This document shows, in pieces, positions 37,139 through 46,425 of a stretch of 55,018 bases of DNA. Position numbers and translations under genes: made by a program. The first letter of the stretch is position 1. Each line of letters opens with the position of its first letter. Source of the stretch: Streptomyces globisporus (lineage in GTDB: Bacteria; Actinomycetota; Actinomycetes; Streptomycetales; Streptomycetaceae); the NCBI RefSeq assembly GCF_003501885.1, contig NZ_QWFA01000009.1, positions 1 to 55,018 of the forward strand. Direction: 5' to 3'. The notes beneath the pieces were generated by a model, which was not told the origin of the DNA, searched no databases, and worked only from the letters and a program-made list of their open reading frames with translations.

Positions 37139-37881
37139 TGAAATACGACGGACGGGCTCCTCAGGAGGAACTCGCGACCGGTGAGCGCTCGACGCGCAAC
37201 CGGGTCGCGCGCTCCATCCTGGACCACGGTCCCTCCACCGTCGCGGATCTCGCGGGGCGTCTCGGCCTCACCCAGGCCGCCGTCCGCCGCCACCTGGACG
37301 CCCTCGTCTCCGACGATGTCGTCGAAGCCCGTGAACAGCGGGTGTACGGGGCGCGGACCCGCGGCAGGCCCGCCAAGGTGTTCGCCCTGACCGACTGCGG
37401 CCGGGACGCCTTCGACCAGTCCTACGACAAGCTGGCCGCCGACGCCCTGCGCTTCATCGCCGAGTCCGGCGGGGACGAGGCGGTCATCGCCTTCGCCCGC
37501 GCCCGGATGGCCGCGATGGGCGAGGCGTACCGCGCGGCGGTCGAGGCCGCGGAGCCCGAAGGGCGCACCGAGGCCCTGGCCAAGGCCCTGTCCGCCGACG
37601 GGTACGCTGCTACGGCGCGAAGCGCGCCGGGCCCGCAGCAGGGCGAACAGCTGTGTCAGCACCACTGCCCGGTGGCGCATGTCGCCGAGCAGTTCCCACA
37701 GCTGTGCGAGGCGGAGACGGAATTCTTCTCCAGCCTCCTCGGGACCCATGTGCAGCGGCTGGCCACCCTCGCCCACGGCGACGGCGTGTGCACGACCTAC
37801 GTGCCGCGAAGTGGCCACGCAGCACCCCCACAGACCACCCATTCAGCATCTGCAAGCACGGCCGGGAGGAACCCCGCATGA
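37138..37881 (+). CDS. sufR: iron-sulfur cluster biosynthesis transcriptional regulator SufR
   Basis: A 247-residue ArsR/DeoR-like winged-helix repressor. It has an HTH ([35 protein letters not shown], about 27-61), a wing with [14 protein letters not shown], and a C-terminal cysteine cluster ([17 protein letters not shown] then C) that holds the [2Fe-2S] sensor in SufR homologues. It represses suf when clusters are plentiful. GTG 37138 is chosen as leaderless-like with the CAAC-N6-GTTG operator over it; an upstream in-frame start has no support. Its stop overlaps sufB ATG (ATGA), so it is the first gene of the operon. Confidence 0.93.
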   Translation: MKYDGRAPQEELATGERSTRNRVARSILDHGPSTVADLAGRLGLTQAAVRRHLDALVSDDVVEAREQRVYGARTRGRPAKVFALTDCGRDAFDQSYDKLAADALRFIAESGGDEAVIAFARARMAAMGEAYRAAVEAAEPEGRTEALAKALSADGYAATARSAPGPQQGEQLCQHHCPVAHVAEQFPQLCEAETEFFSSLLGTHVQRLATLAHGDGVCTTYVPRSGHAAPPQTTHSASASTAGRNPA

Positions 37882-39299
37882 CGCTCCCCACGGAGACTGC
37901 CCACCCTGAGCTCGAGGGTCTGGGTACGTACGAATTCGGCTGGGCCGACTCCGACGCGGCAGGCGCGGCGGCGAAGCGCGGTCTCTCCGAGGCTGTCGTC
38001 CGCGACATCTCGGAGAAGAAGAACGAGCCCGAGTGGATGCTGAAGCTGCGGCTCAAGGGCCTCAAGCTCTTCGGCAAGAAGCCCATGCCCAGCTGGGGCT
38101 CGGACCTGTCGGGCATCGACTTCGACAACATCAAGTACTTCGTGCGCTCCACGGAGAAGCAGGCCGCCTCCTGGGAGGACCTGCCCGAGGACATCAAGAA
38201 CACGTACGACAAGCTCGGCATCCCCGAGGCGGAGAAGCAGCGCCTCGTCGCCGGTGTCGCCGCGCAGTACGAGTCCGAGGTCGTCTACCACCAGATCCGC
38301 GAGGACCTGGAGGAGCAGGGCGTCATCTTCCTGGACACCGACACCGCGCTGAAGGAGCACCCGGAGCTCTTCAAGGAGTACTTCGGCACCGTCATCCCGG
38401 TCGGCGACAACAAGTTCGCCTCGCTGAACACGGCCGTGTGGTCCGGCGGCTCGTTCATCTACGTGCCCAAGGGCGTCCACGTGGACATCCCGCTCCAGGC
38501 CTACTTCCGTATCAACACGGAGAACATGGGCCAGTTCGAGCGGACGCTGATCATCGTCGACGAGGACGCCTACGTCCACTACGTCGAGGGCTGCACCGCC
38601 CCGATCTACTCCTCGGACTCGCTGCACAGCGCCGTGGTCGAGATCATCGTGAAGAAGGGCGGCCGCTGCCGCTACACGACCATCCAGAACTGGTCGAACA
38701 ACGTCTACAACCTGGTCACCAAGCGGGCCGTGGCCTACGAGGGCGCGACCATGGAGTGGGTCGACGGCAACATCGGCTCCAAGGTCACCATGAAGTACCC
38801 GGCCGTCTACCTGATGGGCGAGCACGCCAAGGGCGAGACCCTGTCCATCGCCTTCGCGGGCGAGGGCCAGCACCAGGACGCCGGCGCCAAGATGGTCCAC
38901 ATGGCCCCGAACACCTCCTCGAACATCGTCTCCAAGTCGGTGGCGCGAGGCGGTGGCCGTACGTCCTACCGCGGACTGATCGAGATCGGCGAGGGCGCGC
39001 CGGGCGCGAAGTCCAACGTCCTCTGCGACGCTCTGCTCGTCGACACGATCTCCCGCTCGGACACCTACCCCTACGTCGACGTCCGCGAGGACGACGTGTC
39101 GATGGGCCACGAGGCGACCGTCTCCAAGGTCTCCGAGGACCAGCTCTTCTATCTCATGAGCCGCGGACTCACCGAGTTCGAGGCCATGGCGATGATCGTG
39201 CGCGGCTTCGTCGAGCCGATCGCCAAGGAGCTGCCCATGGAGTACGCCCTGGAGCTCAACCGGCTGATCGAGCTGCAGATGGAGGGTTCGGTCGGCTAG
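37878..39299 (+). CDS. sufB: Fe-S cluster assembly protein SufB
   Basis: A 473-residue scaffold subunit of the SufBCD complex. It has [39 protein letters not shown] with a cluster Cys and ending [29 protein letters not shown] is 7 nt upstream of ATG 37878, which overlaps the sufR stop. No truncation seen. Standard-length protein. Confidence 0.98.
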   Translation: MTLPTETAHPELEGLGTYEFGWADSDAAGAAAKRGLSEAVVRDISEKKNEPEWMLKLRLKGLKLFGKKPMPSWGSDLSGIDFDNIKYFVRSTEKQAASWEDLPEDIKNTYDKLGIPEAEKQRLVAGVAAQYESEVVYHQIREDLEEQGVIFLDTDTALKEHPELFKEYFGTVIPVGDNKFASLNTAVWSGGSFIYVPKGVHVDIPLQAYFRINTENMGQFERTLIIVDEDAYVHYVEGCTAPIYSSDSLHSAVVEIIVKKGGRCRYTTIQNWSNNVYNLVTKRAVAYEGATMEWVDGNIGSKVTMKYPAVYLMGEHAKGETLSIAFAGEGQHQDAGAKMVHMAPNTSSNIVSKSVARGGGRTSYRGLIEIGEGAPGAKSNVLCDALLVDTISRSDTYPYVDVREDDVSMGHEATVSKVSEDQLFYLMSRGLTEFEAMAMIVRGFVEPIAKELPMEYALELNRLIELQMEGSVG

Positions 39300-39396
39300 G
39301 TCCGCACCCGAGGACCACCGGGACGGCCGTTCGCGGCCGTCCCCGTCCCACCGAACCACCCCCTTCTTGACTGAGAAAGCGAGCACTACGACAGCC

Positions 39397-40578
39397 ATGG
39401 CTGAGGCTCAGAACACTCCGGTGGGCTCCACCACCGCCGGCTCCATCGCGGTCGCCGCCGAGTCGACCGTCGCCACCCGCATGAGCGCACCCCCGTCCTT
39501 CGACGTCGCGGACTTCCCCGTCCCGCACGGCCGTGAGGAGGAGTGGCGCTTCACGCCGCTGGAGCGCCTGCGCGGACTGCACGACGGCACCGCCGTCGCC
39601 ACCGGCAGTGGCGTGAAGGTCGCCATCGAGGCCCCCGAGGGTGTCACCGTCGAGACCGTCGGCCGGGACGACTCCCGGCTCGGCAAGGCCGGCACCCCCG
39701 TGGACCGGGTCGCCGCCCAGGCGTACAGCTCCTTCGAGCAGGCCTCGGTCGTCACGGTCGCCAAGGAGGCCGTGCTCACCGAGCCGATCCGGATCGCCGT
39801 GCACGGCGAGGGCGGTACCGCCTTCGGCCACCAGCTCATCGAGCTGGGCGCCTTCGCCGAGGCCGTCGTCGTCATCGACCACACCGGTGACGCGGTGCTC
39901 GCCGCCAACGTCGACTACGTCCTCGGTGACGGCGCCAAGCTGACCGTCGTCTCCGTCCAGGACTGGGACGACACGGCCGTCCACGTCGGCCAGCACAACG
40001 CGCTGGTCGGCCGGGACGCCTCCTTCAAGTCGATCGTCGTCACCTTCGGCGGCGACGTCGTGCGCCTGCACCCCCGGGTGGCCTACGCGGCCACCGGCGG
40101 CGAGGCGGAGCTCTTCGGTCTGTACTTCACCGACAAGGGCCAGCACCAGGAGCACCGCCTCCTGGTCGACCACAACACCCCGCACTGCAAGTCCAACGCG
40201 GTGTACAAGGGCGCCCTCCAGGGCGACGGCGCACACGCCGTCTGGATCGGCGACGTCCTCATCCAGGCCGCGGCCGAGGGCACCGACACCTACGAGATGA
40301 ACCGGAACCTCGTCCTCACCGACGGCGCCCGGGTCGACTCCGTGCCCAACCTGGAGATCGAGACCGGCGAGATCGTCGGCGCCGGCCACGCCTCGGCGAC
40401 CGGCCGCTTCGACGACGAGCAGCTCTTCTACCTCCAGTCCCGCGGCATCCCGGCCGAGGAGGCCCGCCGCCTGGTCGTGCGCGGCTTCTTCGCCGAGCTG
40501 GTCCAGCAGATCGGCCTGCCGGACGTCGAGGAGCGGCTCATCGAGAAGATCGAGGCCGAGCTGAAGGCGTCCGTCTGA
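39397..40578 (+). CDS. sufD: Fe-S cluster assembly protein SufD
   Basis: A 393-residue SufB paralogue that pairs with SufB in the beta-helix scaffold. It has HGREEEWRFTPLERLRGLHDG near the start and the conserved NTPHCKSNAVYKGALQG, QAAAEGTDTYEMNRNLVL and SRGIPAEEARRLVVRGFF. ATG 39397 is the conserved start. A TTG ten codons earlier is possible. Its stop overlaps the ferredoxin start (TGATG). Confidence 0.97.
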   Translation: MAEAQNTPVGSTTAGSIAVAAESTVATRMSAPPSFDVADFPVPHGREEEWRFTPLERLRGLHDGTAVATGSGVKVAIEAPEGVTVETVGRDDSRLGKAGTPVDRVAAQAYSSFEQASVVTVAKEAVLTEPIRIAVHGEGGTAFGHQLIELGAFAEAVVVIDHTGDAVLAANVDYVLGDGAKLTVVSVQDWDDTAVHVGQHNALVGRDASFKSIVVTFGGDVVRLHPRVAYAATGGEAELFGLYFTDKGQHQEHRLLVDHNTPHCKSNAVYKGALQGDGAHAVWIGDVLIQAAAEGTDTYEMNRNLVLTDGARVDSVPNLEIETGEIVGAGHASATGRFDDEQLFYLQSRGIPAEEARRLVVRGFFAELVQQIGLPDVEERLIEKIEAELKASV

Positions 40579-40895
40579 TGTCCTTCGTCAAAGCCTGTGC
40601 GCTGAGTGAGCTGGAGGACGACACCCCCAAGCGGGTGGAGCTCGACGGCACACCCGTCTCCGTCGTCCGCACCGAGGGCGAGGTGTTCGCGATCAACGAC
40701 ATCTGCTCGCACGCGAACGTCTCCCTCTCGGAGGGCGAGGTGGAGGACTGCGCGATCGAGTGCTGGCTGCACGGATCCGCGTTCGACCTCCGCACCGGCA
40801 AGCCGTCCGGCCTTCCCGCGACGCGCCCCGTCCCCGTATACCCCGTAAAGATCGAAGGGGACGATGTGCTCGTCTCCGTCACCCAGGAGTCCTGA
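40578..40895 (+). CDS. non-heme Rieske ferredoxin subunit (suf operon)
   Basis: A 105-residue Rieske [2Fe-2S] ferredoxin with CSHANVSLSEGEVEDCAIECWLHGSAFDLRTG. The second motif carries CWLHGS in place of CPLHG, the form seen in dioxygenase-type ferredoxins. Placed between sufD and sufC, as is usual in actinobacteria, it may be an electron donor or an acceptor of the assembled cluster; its exact role is unknown. Confidence 0.92.
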   Translation: MSFVKACALSELEDDTPKRVELDGTPVSVVRTEGEVFAINDICSHANVSLSEGEVEDCAIECWLHGSAFDLRTGKPSGLPATRPVPVYPVKIEGDDVLVSVTQES

Positions 40896-40902
40896 GTCAC
40901 CC

Positions 40903-41667
40903 ATGGCAACGCTTGAAATCCGCGACCTGCACGTCACCGTCGAGGCCGACAACGCCACGAAGGAGATCCTCAAGGGCGTCGACCTGACCGTGAAGCAGGG
41001 CGAGACCCACGCCATCATGGGCCCCAACGGGTCCGGCAAGTCCACCCTCGCGTACTCGCTCGCGGGTCACCCCAAGTACACGATCACCGGGGGCACGGTC
41101 ACCCTGGACGGCGAGGACGTCCTGGAGATGTCCGTCGACGAGCGGGCCCGCGCCGGCCTGTTCCTCGCCATGCAGTACCCGGTCGAGATCCCCGGCGTCT
41201 CGGTCTCCAACTTCCTGCGCACCTCCGCCACCGCCATCCGCGGCGAGGCCCCCAAGCTCCGGACGTGGGTCAAGGAGGTCAAGGAGACGATGGCCGAGCT
41301 CCAGATGGACCCGGCCTTCGCCGAGCGCAACGTCAACGAGGGCTTCTCCGGCGGTGAGAAGAAGCGCCACGAGATCCTTCAGCTGGAGCTCCTCAAGCCG
41401 AAGATCGCCGTCCTGGACGAGACCGACTCCGGCCTGGACGTCGACGCGCTCAAGACCGTCTCCGAGGGCGTCAACCGGGTCCGCGCGACCGGTGAGGTCG
41501 GCACCCTGCTGATCACCCACTACACCCGCATCCTCAAGTACATCCAGCCCGACTTCGTGCACGTCTTCGCCAATGGCCGGATCGCGGCCTCCGGCGGTGC
41601 CGAGCTGGCCGACCAGCTGGAGAACGAGGGCTACGAGGCCTACACGAAGGGTGGCGCTTCCGCGTGA
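40903..41667 (+). CDS. sufC: Fe-S cluster assembly ATPase SufC
   Basis: A 254-residue ABC ATPase that powers the SufBCD scaffold. It has Walker A GPNGSGKST, GFSGGEKKRHEILQLELL and VLDETDSGLDVDALK (Suf-type Walker B). ATG 40903 follows the ferredoxin gene by 7 nt. Its stop overlaps the sufS GTG start by 4 nt. Confidence 0.98.
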   Translation: MATLEIRDLHVTVEADNATKEILKGVDLTVKQGETHAIMGPNGSGKSTLAYSLAGHPKYTITGGTVTLDGEDVLEMSVDERARAGLFLAMQYPVEIPGVSVSNFLRTSATAIRGEAPKLRTWVKEVKETMAELQMDPAFAERNVNEGFSGGEKKRHEILQLELLKPKIAVLDETDSGLDVDALKTVSEGVNRVRATGEVGTLLITHYTRILKYIQPDFVHVFANGRIAASGGAELADQLENEGYEAYTKGGASA

Positions 41668-42932
41668 CTGACGCCCGACAGGGGCTCTCCGGCCTCCTCG
41701 ACACCGAGGCGATCCGCAAGGACTTCCCGCTCCTGGACCGCACGGTCCACGACGGCAAGAAGGTCGTGTACCTGGACTCCGCGGCGACCTCGCAGAAGCC
41801 GCGCCAGGTCCTCGACGCGCTGAACGCGTACTACGAGCGCCACAACGCGAACGTGCACCGCGGCGTCTACACGATCGCCGAGGAGGCCACCGCGCTGTAC
41901 GAGGGCGCCCGCGACAAGGTCGCCGCCTTCATCAACGCACCCAGCCGTGACGAGGTGATCTTCACGAAGAACGCCTCGGAGTCGCTGAACCTCGTGGCGA
42001 ACATGCTCGGCTGGGCGGACGAGCCCTATCGGGTGGACCGCGACACGGAGATCGTCACCACGGAGATGGAGCACCACTCCAACATCGTGCCGTGGCAGCT
42101 GCTCGCGCAGCGCACCGGCGCGAAGCTGAAGTGGTTCGGCATCACCGACGACGGCCGGCTCGACCTGTCCAACATCGACGAGATCATCACCGAGAAGACG
42201 AAGATCGTCTCCTTCACGCTGGTCTCCAACATCCTGGGCACGGTCAACCCGGTCGAGCAGATCATCCGCCGCGCCCAGCAGGTCGGCGCGCTGGTCTGCA
42301 TCGACGCCTCGCAGGCGGCCCCGCACATGGTGCTCGACGTGCAGGCGCTCCAGGCGGACTTCGTGGCCTTCACCGGCCACAAGATGGTCGGCCCGACCGG
42401 CATCGGCGTGCTGTGGGGACGGCAGGAGCTCCTGGAGGACCTGCCTCCGTTCCTCGGCGGCGGCGAGATGATCGAGACCGTGTCGATGCACTCGTCGACG
42501 TACGCCCCCGCTCCGCACAAGTTCGAGGCCGGTACGCCCCCGATCGCCCAGGCCGTCGGCCTCGGCGCGGCCGTGGACTACCTCACCTCGATCGGCATGG
42601 AGCGGATCCACCAGCACGAGAAGGCGATCACGGAGTACGCGCTGAAGCGCCTCCTGGAAGTCCCCGACCTGCGGATCATCGGTCCGACGACGGCCGAGGA
42701 CCGCGGTGCGGCGATCTCCTTCACGCTCGGCGACATCCACCCGCACGACGTGGGCCAGGTCCTCGACGAGCAGGGCGTCGCCGTCCGGGTCGGGCACCAC
42801 TGCGCCCGCCCGGTCTGCCTGCGGTACGGAATTCCCGCGACGACGCGAGCGTCGTTCTATCTGTACTCCACGCCCGCCGAGGTCGACGCCCTGGTGGACG
42901 GCCTGGAGCACGTACGGAACTTCTTCGGCTGA
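41664..42932 (+). CDS. sufS: cysteine desulfurase SufS
   Basis: A 422-residue PLP enzyme that gives sulfur from cysteine to SufU. It has the PLP lysine in TGHKMVGPTGIGVLWG and the active cysteine in RVGHHCARPVCLRYG, with SNILGTVNPVEQIIRRA. GTG start coupled to sufC. It is followed 10 nt later by sufU. Confidence 0.98.
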   Translation: MTDARQGLSGLLDTEAIRKDFPLLDRTVHDGKKVVYLDSAATSQKPRQVLDALNAYYERHNANVHRGVYTIAEEATALYEGARDKVAAFINAPSRDEVIFTKNASESLNLVANMLGWADEPYRVDRDTEIVTTEMEHHSNIVPWQLLAQRTGAKLKWFGITDDGRLDLSNIDEIITEKTKIVSFTLVSNILGTVNPVEQIIRRAQQVGALVCIDASQAAPHMVLDVQALQADFVAFTGHKMVGPTGIGVLWGRQELLEDLPPFLGGGEMIETVSMHSSTYAPAPHKFEAGTPPIAQAVGLGAAVDYLTSIGMERIHQHEKAITEYALKRLLEVPDLRIIGPTTAEDRGAAISFTLGDIHPHDVGQVLDEQGVAVRVGHHCARPVCLRYGIPATTRASFYLYSTPAEVDALVDGLEHVRNFFG

Positions 42933-42942
42933 GGGCGTAACG

Positions 42943-43398
42943 GTGAAGCTTGATTCCATGTACCAGGAAGTGATCCTGGACCACTACAAGCACCCCCACG
43001 GGCGTGGCCTGCGGGAGGGCGACGCCGAGGTGCACCACGTCAACCCGACGTGCGGCGACGAGATCACGCTCCGCGTGAAGTACGACGGCGAGACCATCGC
43101 CGACGTGAGCTACGAGGGCCAGGGCTGCTCCATCAGCCAGGCCTCCGCCTCCGTGCTGAACGAGCTGCTCGTCGGCAAGGAGCTGTCCCAGGCGCAGAAG
43201 ATCCAGGATGCCTTCCTGGAGCTGATGCAGTCCAAGGGCCAGCTGGAGCCGGACGACGCGATGGAGGAGGTGCTGGAGGACGCCGTCGCGTTCGCCGGCG
43301 TCTCCAAGTACCCCGCCCGGGTCAAGTGCGCGCTGCTGAGCTGGATGGCGTGGAAGGACGCGACGGCCAAGGCGCTGTCCGAAGGGAAGACCGCATGA
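42943..43398 (+). CDS. sufU: SufU zinc-dependent sulfurtransferase
   Basis: A 151-residue SufU-type protein that takes persulfide sulfur from SufS. It has the cysteines NPTCGDEITLRVKYDG, GQGCSISQASASVLNEL and ARVKCALLSWMAWKDA, and the SufU-typical insertion between the second and third. GTG start chosen from the conserved N-terminus (MKLDSMYQEVILDHYKHPHG). Stop overlaps sufT ATG. Confidence 0.97.
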   Translation: MKLDSMYQEVILDHYKHPHGRGLREGDAEVHHVNPTCGDEITLRVKYDGETIADVSYEGQGCSISQASASVLNELLVGKELSQAQKIQDAFLELMQSKGQLEPDDAMEEVLEDAVAFAGVSKYPARVKCALLSWMAWKDATAKALSEGKTA

Positions 43399-43733
43399 GC
43401 GACAACGAGACCGCGACCATGAAGCCGGCCTCCGAGGAGGAGGTCCGCGAGGCGCTGTACGACGTCGTCGACCCCGAGCTGGGCATCGACGTCGTCAACC
43501 TGGGCCTGATCTACGGCATCCACGTCGACGACGCCAACATCGCCACCCTCGACATGACCCTGACGTCTGCGGCCTGCCCGCTGACCGACGTCATCGAGGA
43601 CCAGGCGAAGTCCGCCACGGACGGCATCGTCAACGAGCTCCGGATCAACTGGGTCTGGATGCCGCCGTGGGGCCCGGACAAGATCACCGACGACGGACGC
43701 GAGCAGCTCCGCGCGCTGGGGTTCAACGTCTGA
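43395..43733 (+). CDS. sufT: metal-sulfur cluster assembly factor SufT (MIP18/DUF59)
   Basis: A 112-residue MIP18-family protein with YDVVDPELGIDVVNLGLIYG, DMTLTSAACPLTDVIEDQ (conserved Cys) and WVWMPPWGPDKITDDGREQLRALGF. It acts in Fe-S cluster maturation. Last gene of the suf operon and coupled to sufU by ATGA. The 19-bp hairpin that follows also covers the start of the next gene. Confidence 0.95.
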   Translation: MSDNETATMKPASEEEVREALYDVVDPELGIDVVNLGLIYGIHVDDANIATLDMTLTSAACPLTDVIEDQAKSATDGIVNELRINWVWMPPWGPDKITDDGREQLRALGFNV

Positions 43734-43754
43734 CACGCTCGCGCAAGAGCGAAG

Positions 43755-43795
43755 AACGGCCATGCCCGCCAGTCACACTGGCGGGCATGGCCGTT
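43755..43795 (+). terminator. suf operon terminator hairpin containing the VOC gene start codon
   Basis: A 19-bp perfect stem (43755-43773 with 43777-43795) with a 3-nt CAC loop. The 3' arm includes ATG 43787 of the next gene. Confidence 0.8.
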
Positions 43796-44152
43796 TCCCT
43801 GTACCAGATCACCGTCGACTCCCACGACCTGCCGCGCATGGCCCGCTTCTGGAGTGCGGTGCTGGACTGGCAGGTGGTCTTCGACCACGAGGAGGAGATC
43901 ATCATCGGCGCGCACCCGGCCGCGCTGCCGGGCATGTGCTTCGTCCCCGTGCCGGAGGGGAAGACCGCCAAGAACCGGCTGCACATCGATCTGACCCCGG
44001 ACGACCAGGACGCCGAGGTGACGCGGATCCTTGATCTCGGCGCCCGGCGGGCGGACGTCGGGCAGGGGCCGGACGCCACCTTCGTGGTGATGGCCGACCC
44101 CGAGGGCAACGAGTTCTGTGTGCTGCGCCCCAAGCGGACCCTGCTGGACTGA
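43787..44152 (+). CDS. VOC family protein (glyoxalase superfamily)
   Basis: A 121-residue vicinal-oxygen-chelate protein (SLYQITVDSHDLPRMARFWSAVLDWQVVF ... ADPEGNEFCVLRPKRTL). The start ATG is in the 3' arm of the suf terminator hairpin and has no SD. It is either poorly translated from read-through or served by a promoter inside the stem. Substrate unknown. Confidence 0.82.
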   Translation: MAVSLYQITVDSHDLPRMARFWSAVLDWQVVFDHEEEIIIGAHPAALPGMCFVPVPEGKTAKNRLHIDLTPDDQDAEVTRILDLGARRADVGQGPDATFVVMADPEGNEFCVLRPKRTLLD

Positions 44153-44171
44153 GCCCGCCCCGGGCACCGCG

Positions 44172-45326
44172 TCAGACGTGGGCGGGCGGCGGCGGGCCGT
44201 ACTGCTCGGGCAGCGTCGATCCCGCCGCCTCGGCCAGGACCGGGCCCAGGTTCTCCGTACGCATGCGGAGGTCGACGTAGAGCAGGCCGGTCACCAGCGG
44301 CGGGAGGACCATCGTGATGAGCTGGGAGATCATCTGGCTGAGGAGCGACAGCAGCATCACACTGGCGAGCATGGCGATGATCGCCCCGTCGCTCGGGTCG
44401 GCACCACTCTCCGCGGGGTCGAACAGGCCGGGCAGCATGCCGCTCATCTGGAACGGCATCTGGATCATGAAGCCGATCGTGGCCGCGAGACCGAAGCCGA
44501 GCAGCGTGATGCCGAAGACCCGCCACCACGTGCCGCGTACGAGCTGGGCCGAGCGTCGCAGGGCCGCCACCGGGCGCTGGTTCTCGAAGACCACAATGGT
44601 CGGGGCCAGGGAGAACCGCACCCACAGCCACATCGCCACCGGAGCGATGAGCAGCCCGACGAGGGCGCCGATCAACGCGAACGGCATCGCACCGTCCTCG
44701 TCGCCGAGCGAGGCCGTGTAGACCGCCAGCCCGGCGAAGGCGGCCATGAGGGGCACCATCGGGACGAGCATGATCAGCCCGGTCAGGAACACCGCGCCGA
44801 TGATCGACCAGACCCGCGACCACGCCCGCTTCCAGACCTCCCCGAAGCGGATCGGGCGACCCAGGACGGCTTCCTGGAGGACGACGGGGGCCGCCGCCTG
44901 CATCATGGCCGACGCCAGCAGGTAGACGATCATGCCGATGACCATCAGCACACCGAACGCCACGCCCAGCGGGACCAGTTGTGCCGAGGTCGGTGACCCC
45001 GGGGAGTCGGACGTCAGTTCGTCCCACTGGCTCGCGACGGCGGAGGCGGCCACCACCAGCGCGACGATCATCACGAGCGTCGCCGCGCCGAACAGCGTCA
45101 GCGCCATGCCGATCAGCGGCTTCCAGTACCGGCCGAGCGTCGTGAAGGCGCCGCTGAGCATGTCCGAGACCCTCAGCGGCGCCAGGGGTATCACCCCCGG
45201 CTTGGGCGGTGCGGCCCATCCGCCCCGCCAGCCGCCGCCCGGTCCCTGCGCGCCCCCGTGGAAGGGCCCCCCACCGTGAGGTGCGCCCCCGTACGGGCCG
45301 CCGCCCCACCCTGCATCCTGCGCCAC
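44172..45326 (-). CDS. multi-spanning membrane protein (GPDPase-membrane-like / DUF7544-type)
   Basis: A 384-residue protein. It has a Gly/Pro/Trp-rich cytoplasmic head (residues 1-45, WGGGPYGGAPHGGGPFHGG) and then about eight membrane helices, with the repeated ALRRSAQLVRGTWWRVFGITLLGFGLA and LQEAVLGRPIRFGEVWKRAW patterns seen in the glycerophosphoryl diester phosphodiesterase membrane-domain family. GTG 45326 has SD GGAGAAG. No catalytic domain is attached. Function unknown. Confidence 0.75.
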   Translation of the reverse strand: MAQDAGWGGGPYGGAPHGGGPFHGGAQGPGGGWRGGWAAPPKPGVIPLAPLRVSDMLSGAFTTLGRYWKPLIGMALTLFGAATLVMIVALVVAASAVASQWDELTSDSPGSPTSAQLVPLGVAFGVLMVIGMIVYLLASAMMQAAAPVVLQEAVLGRPIRFGEVWKRAWSRVWSIIGAVFLTGLIMLVPMVPLMAAFAGLAVYTASLGDEDGAMPFALIGALVGLLIAPVAMWLWVRFSLAPTIVVFENQRPVAALRRSAQLVRGTWWRVFGITLLGFGLAATIGFMIQMPFQMSGMLPGLFDPAESGADPSDGAIIAMLASVMLLSLLSQMISQLITMVLPPLVTGLLYVDLRMRTENLGPVLAEAAGSTLPEQYGPPPPAHV

Positions 45327-45412
45327 TGCTTCTCCGTCATGTCGTCGGCCCGGGTGCCGGGCCGTGTGTTCGGTCGGCACACCGTAGCGCCCCCGGCGCG
45401 GGCCGATGATAT

Positions 45413-45446
45413 GTACGGCCGTACGCAACGTTGGGTACAGTCGTAC
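45413..45446. promoter_or_regulatory. tandem operators GTAC-N4-GTAC in the SMR-TetR promoter
   Basis: Site 1 GTAC-GGCC-GTAC (45413-45424) and site 2 GTAC-AGTC-GTAC (45435-45446), centres 22 bp apart (two helical turns). The -10-like TACAGT (45436-45441) is inside site 2 and ends 7 nt before the ATG. This is typical of a self-repressing TetR unit. Confidence 0.6.
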
Positions 45447-45448
45447 AC

Positions 45449-45775
45449 ATGGGATACGCATACGGACTGCTCGCCGGCGCCATCGCGGCGGAGGTGGCCG
45501 GGACGACGGCCATGAAGTACAGCGAGGGCTTCACCCGGCTCTGGCCCTCGATCGGCACCGTGGTGGGCTACCTGATCGCCTTCACCCTGCTCGCCCAGAC
45601 CCTCAAGACCCTCTCCGTGGGCACCGCGTACGCCATCTGGGCCGGCGTCGGCACCGCGGCCGTCGCCCTCATCGGGATTCTGTTCCTCGGGGAGTCCAGC
45701 AGCCTGGTCAAGATCACGGGCATCGTCCTGATCGTCGCCGGAGTCGTCGTCCTCAACCTGGGAGGGGCCCACTGA
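45449..45775 (+). CDS. SMR-family multidrug efflux transporter
   Basis: A 108-residue protein with four membrane helices (EmrE/QacE-like). The membrane Glu in AAEVAGTTAMKYSEGFT is the proton/drug site, and GTAYAIWAGVGTA and IVLIVAGVVVLNL follow. It is coupled to the TetR gene (TGATG). Leaderless-looking, with tandem operators over the promoter. Confidence 0.92.
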   Translation: MGYAYGLLAGAIAAEVAGTTAMKYSEGFTRLWPSIGTVVGYLIAFTLLAQTLKTLSVGTAYAIWAGVGTAAVALIGILFLGESSSLVKITGIVLIVAGVVVLNLGGAH

Positions 45776-46347
45776 TGGCCCGGCGGTACGACCCCGAGCG
45801 GCGGACGCGTATCGTCGACGCGGCGCTGACCGTGATCGCCGCCGACGGGATAGCCGGGCTCAGTCATCGCACCGTGGCCGCCGAGGCCGATGTGCCGCTC
45901 GGCTCGACCACCTACCACTTCGCCTCGCTCGACGAACTCCTCGTCGCCGCCCTGCGCCGCTGCAACGAGAACTTCGTCCAGGCGCTGCGCTCCAGCGGCC
46001 TCTTCACCGAGGAGGGATTCGACGAACGGGGGGCGCCGGAGGCGGACCTCGCGGAGGAGCTGACCCGGCTGCTCGACCGGTGGTTCGCGGGCGAACGCGG
46101 AGCGATCGAGCTGGAGTACGAGCTGTATCTCGCGGCCCTGCGCCGCCCCGCGCTGCGTCCCGTGGCCGCCGAGTGGACCGAGGAGGCCGTCGGGCTGCTG
46201 TCCCGGCGCACCGATCCGGAGACCGCGCGGGCCCTCGTCGCGCTGATGGACGGCCTCTGCCTCCAGGTCCTGCTGGCCGGGGGCACGTTCGACGCGTCGT
46301 ACACCCGCGTGATGCTGGAGCGGATCGTCGCGGGCGGCGCGGCCTGA
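45775..46347 (+). CDS. TetR-family transcriptional regulator
   Basis: A 190-residue TetR regulator with an N-terminal HTH (RIVDAALTVIAADGIAGLSHRTVAAEADVPLGSTTYHFASLDELL, about 10-55) and an all-helical ligand domain. It overlaps the SMR gene by one base, so it is likely the local repressor acting on the GTAC-N4-GTAC sites. Confidence 0.92.
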   Translation: MARRYDPERRTRIVDAALTVIAADGIAGLSHRTVAAEADVPLGSTTYHFASLDELLVAALRRCNENFVQALRSSGLFTEEGFDERGAPEADLAEELTRLLDRWFAGERGAIELEYELYLAALRRPALRPVAAEWTEEAVGLLSRRTDPETARALVALMDGLCLQVLLAGGTFDASYTRVMLERIVAGGAA

Positions 46348-46425
46348 GCCGCGGTCCCGCCCTCCCCGGACCGGCCCGGATCCACTCTGCGGGCGGCGAC
46401 GCCTGACCTGGAGTGAGGCCCTCGG

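Noticed and set aside
43755..43795. Terminal inverted repeat of an insertion sequence
   Set aside because: No second copy, transposase or target duplication nearby; position after sufT fits a terminator.
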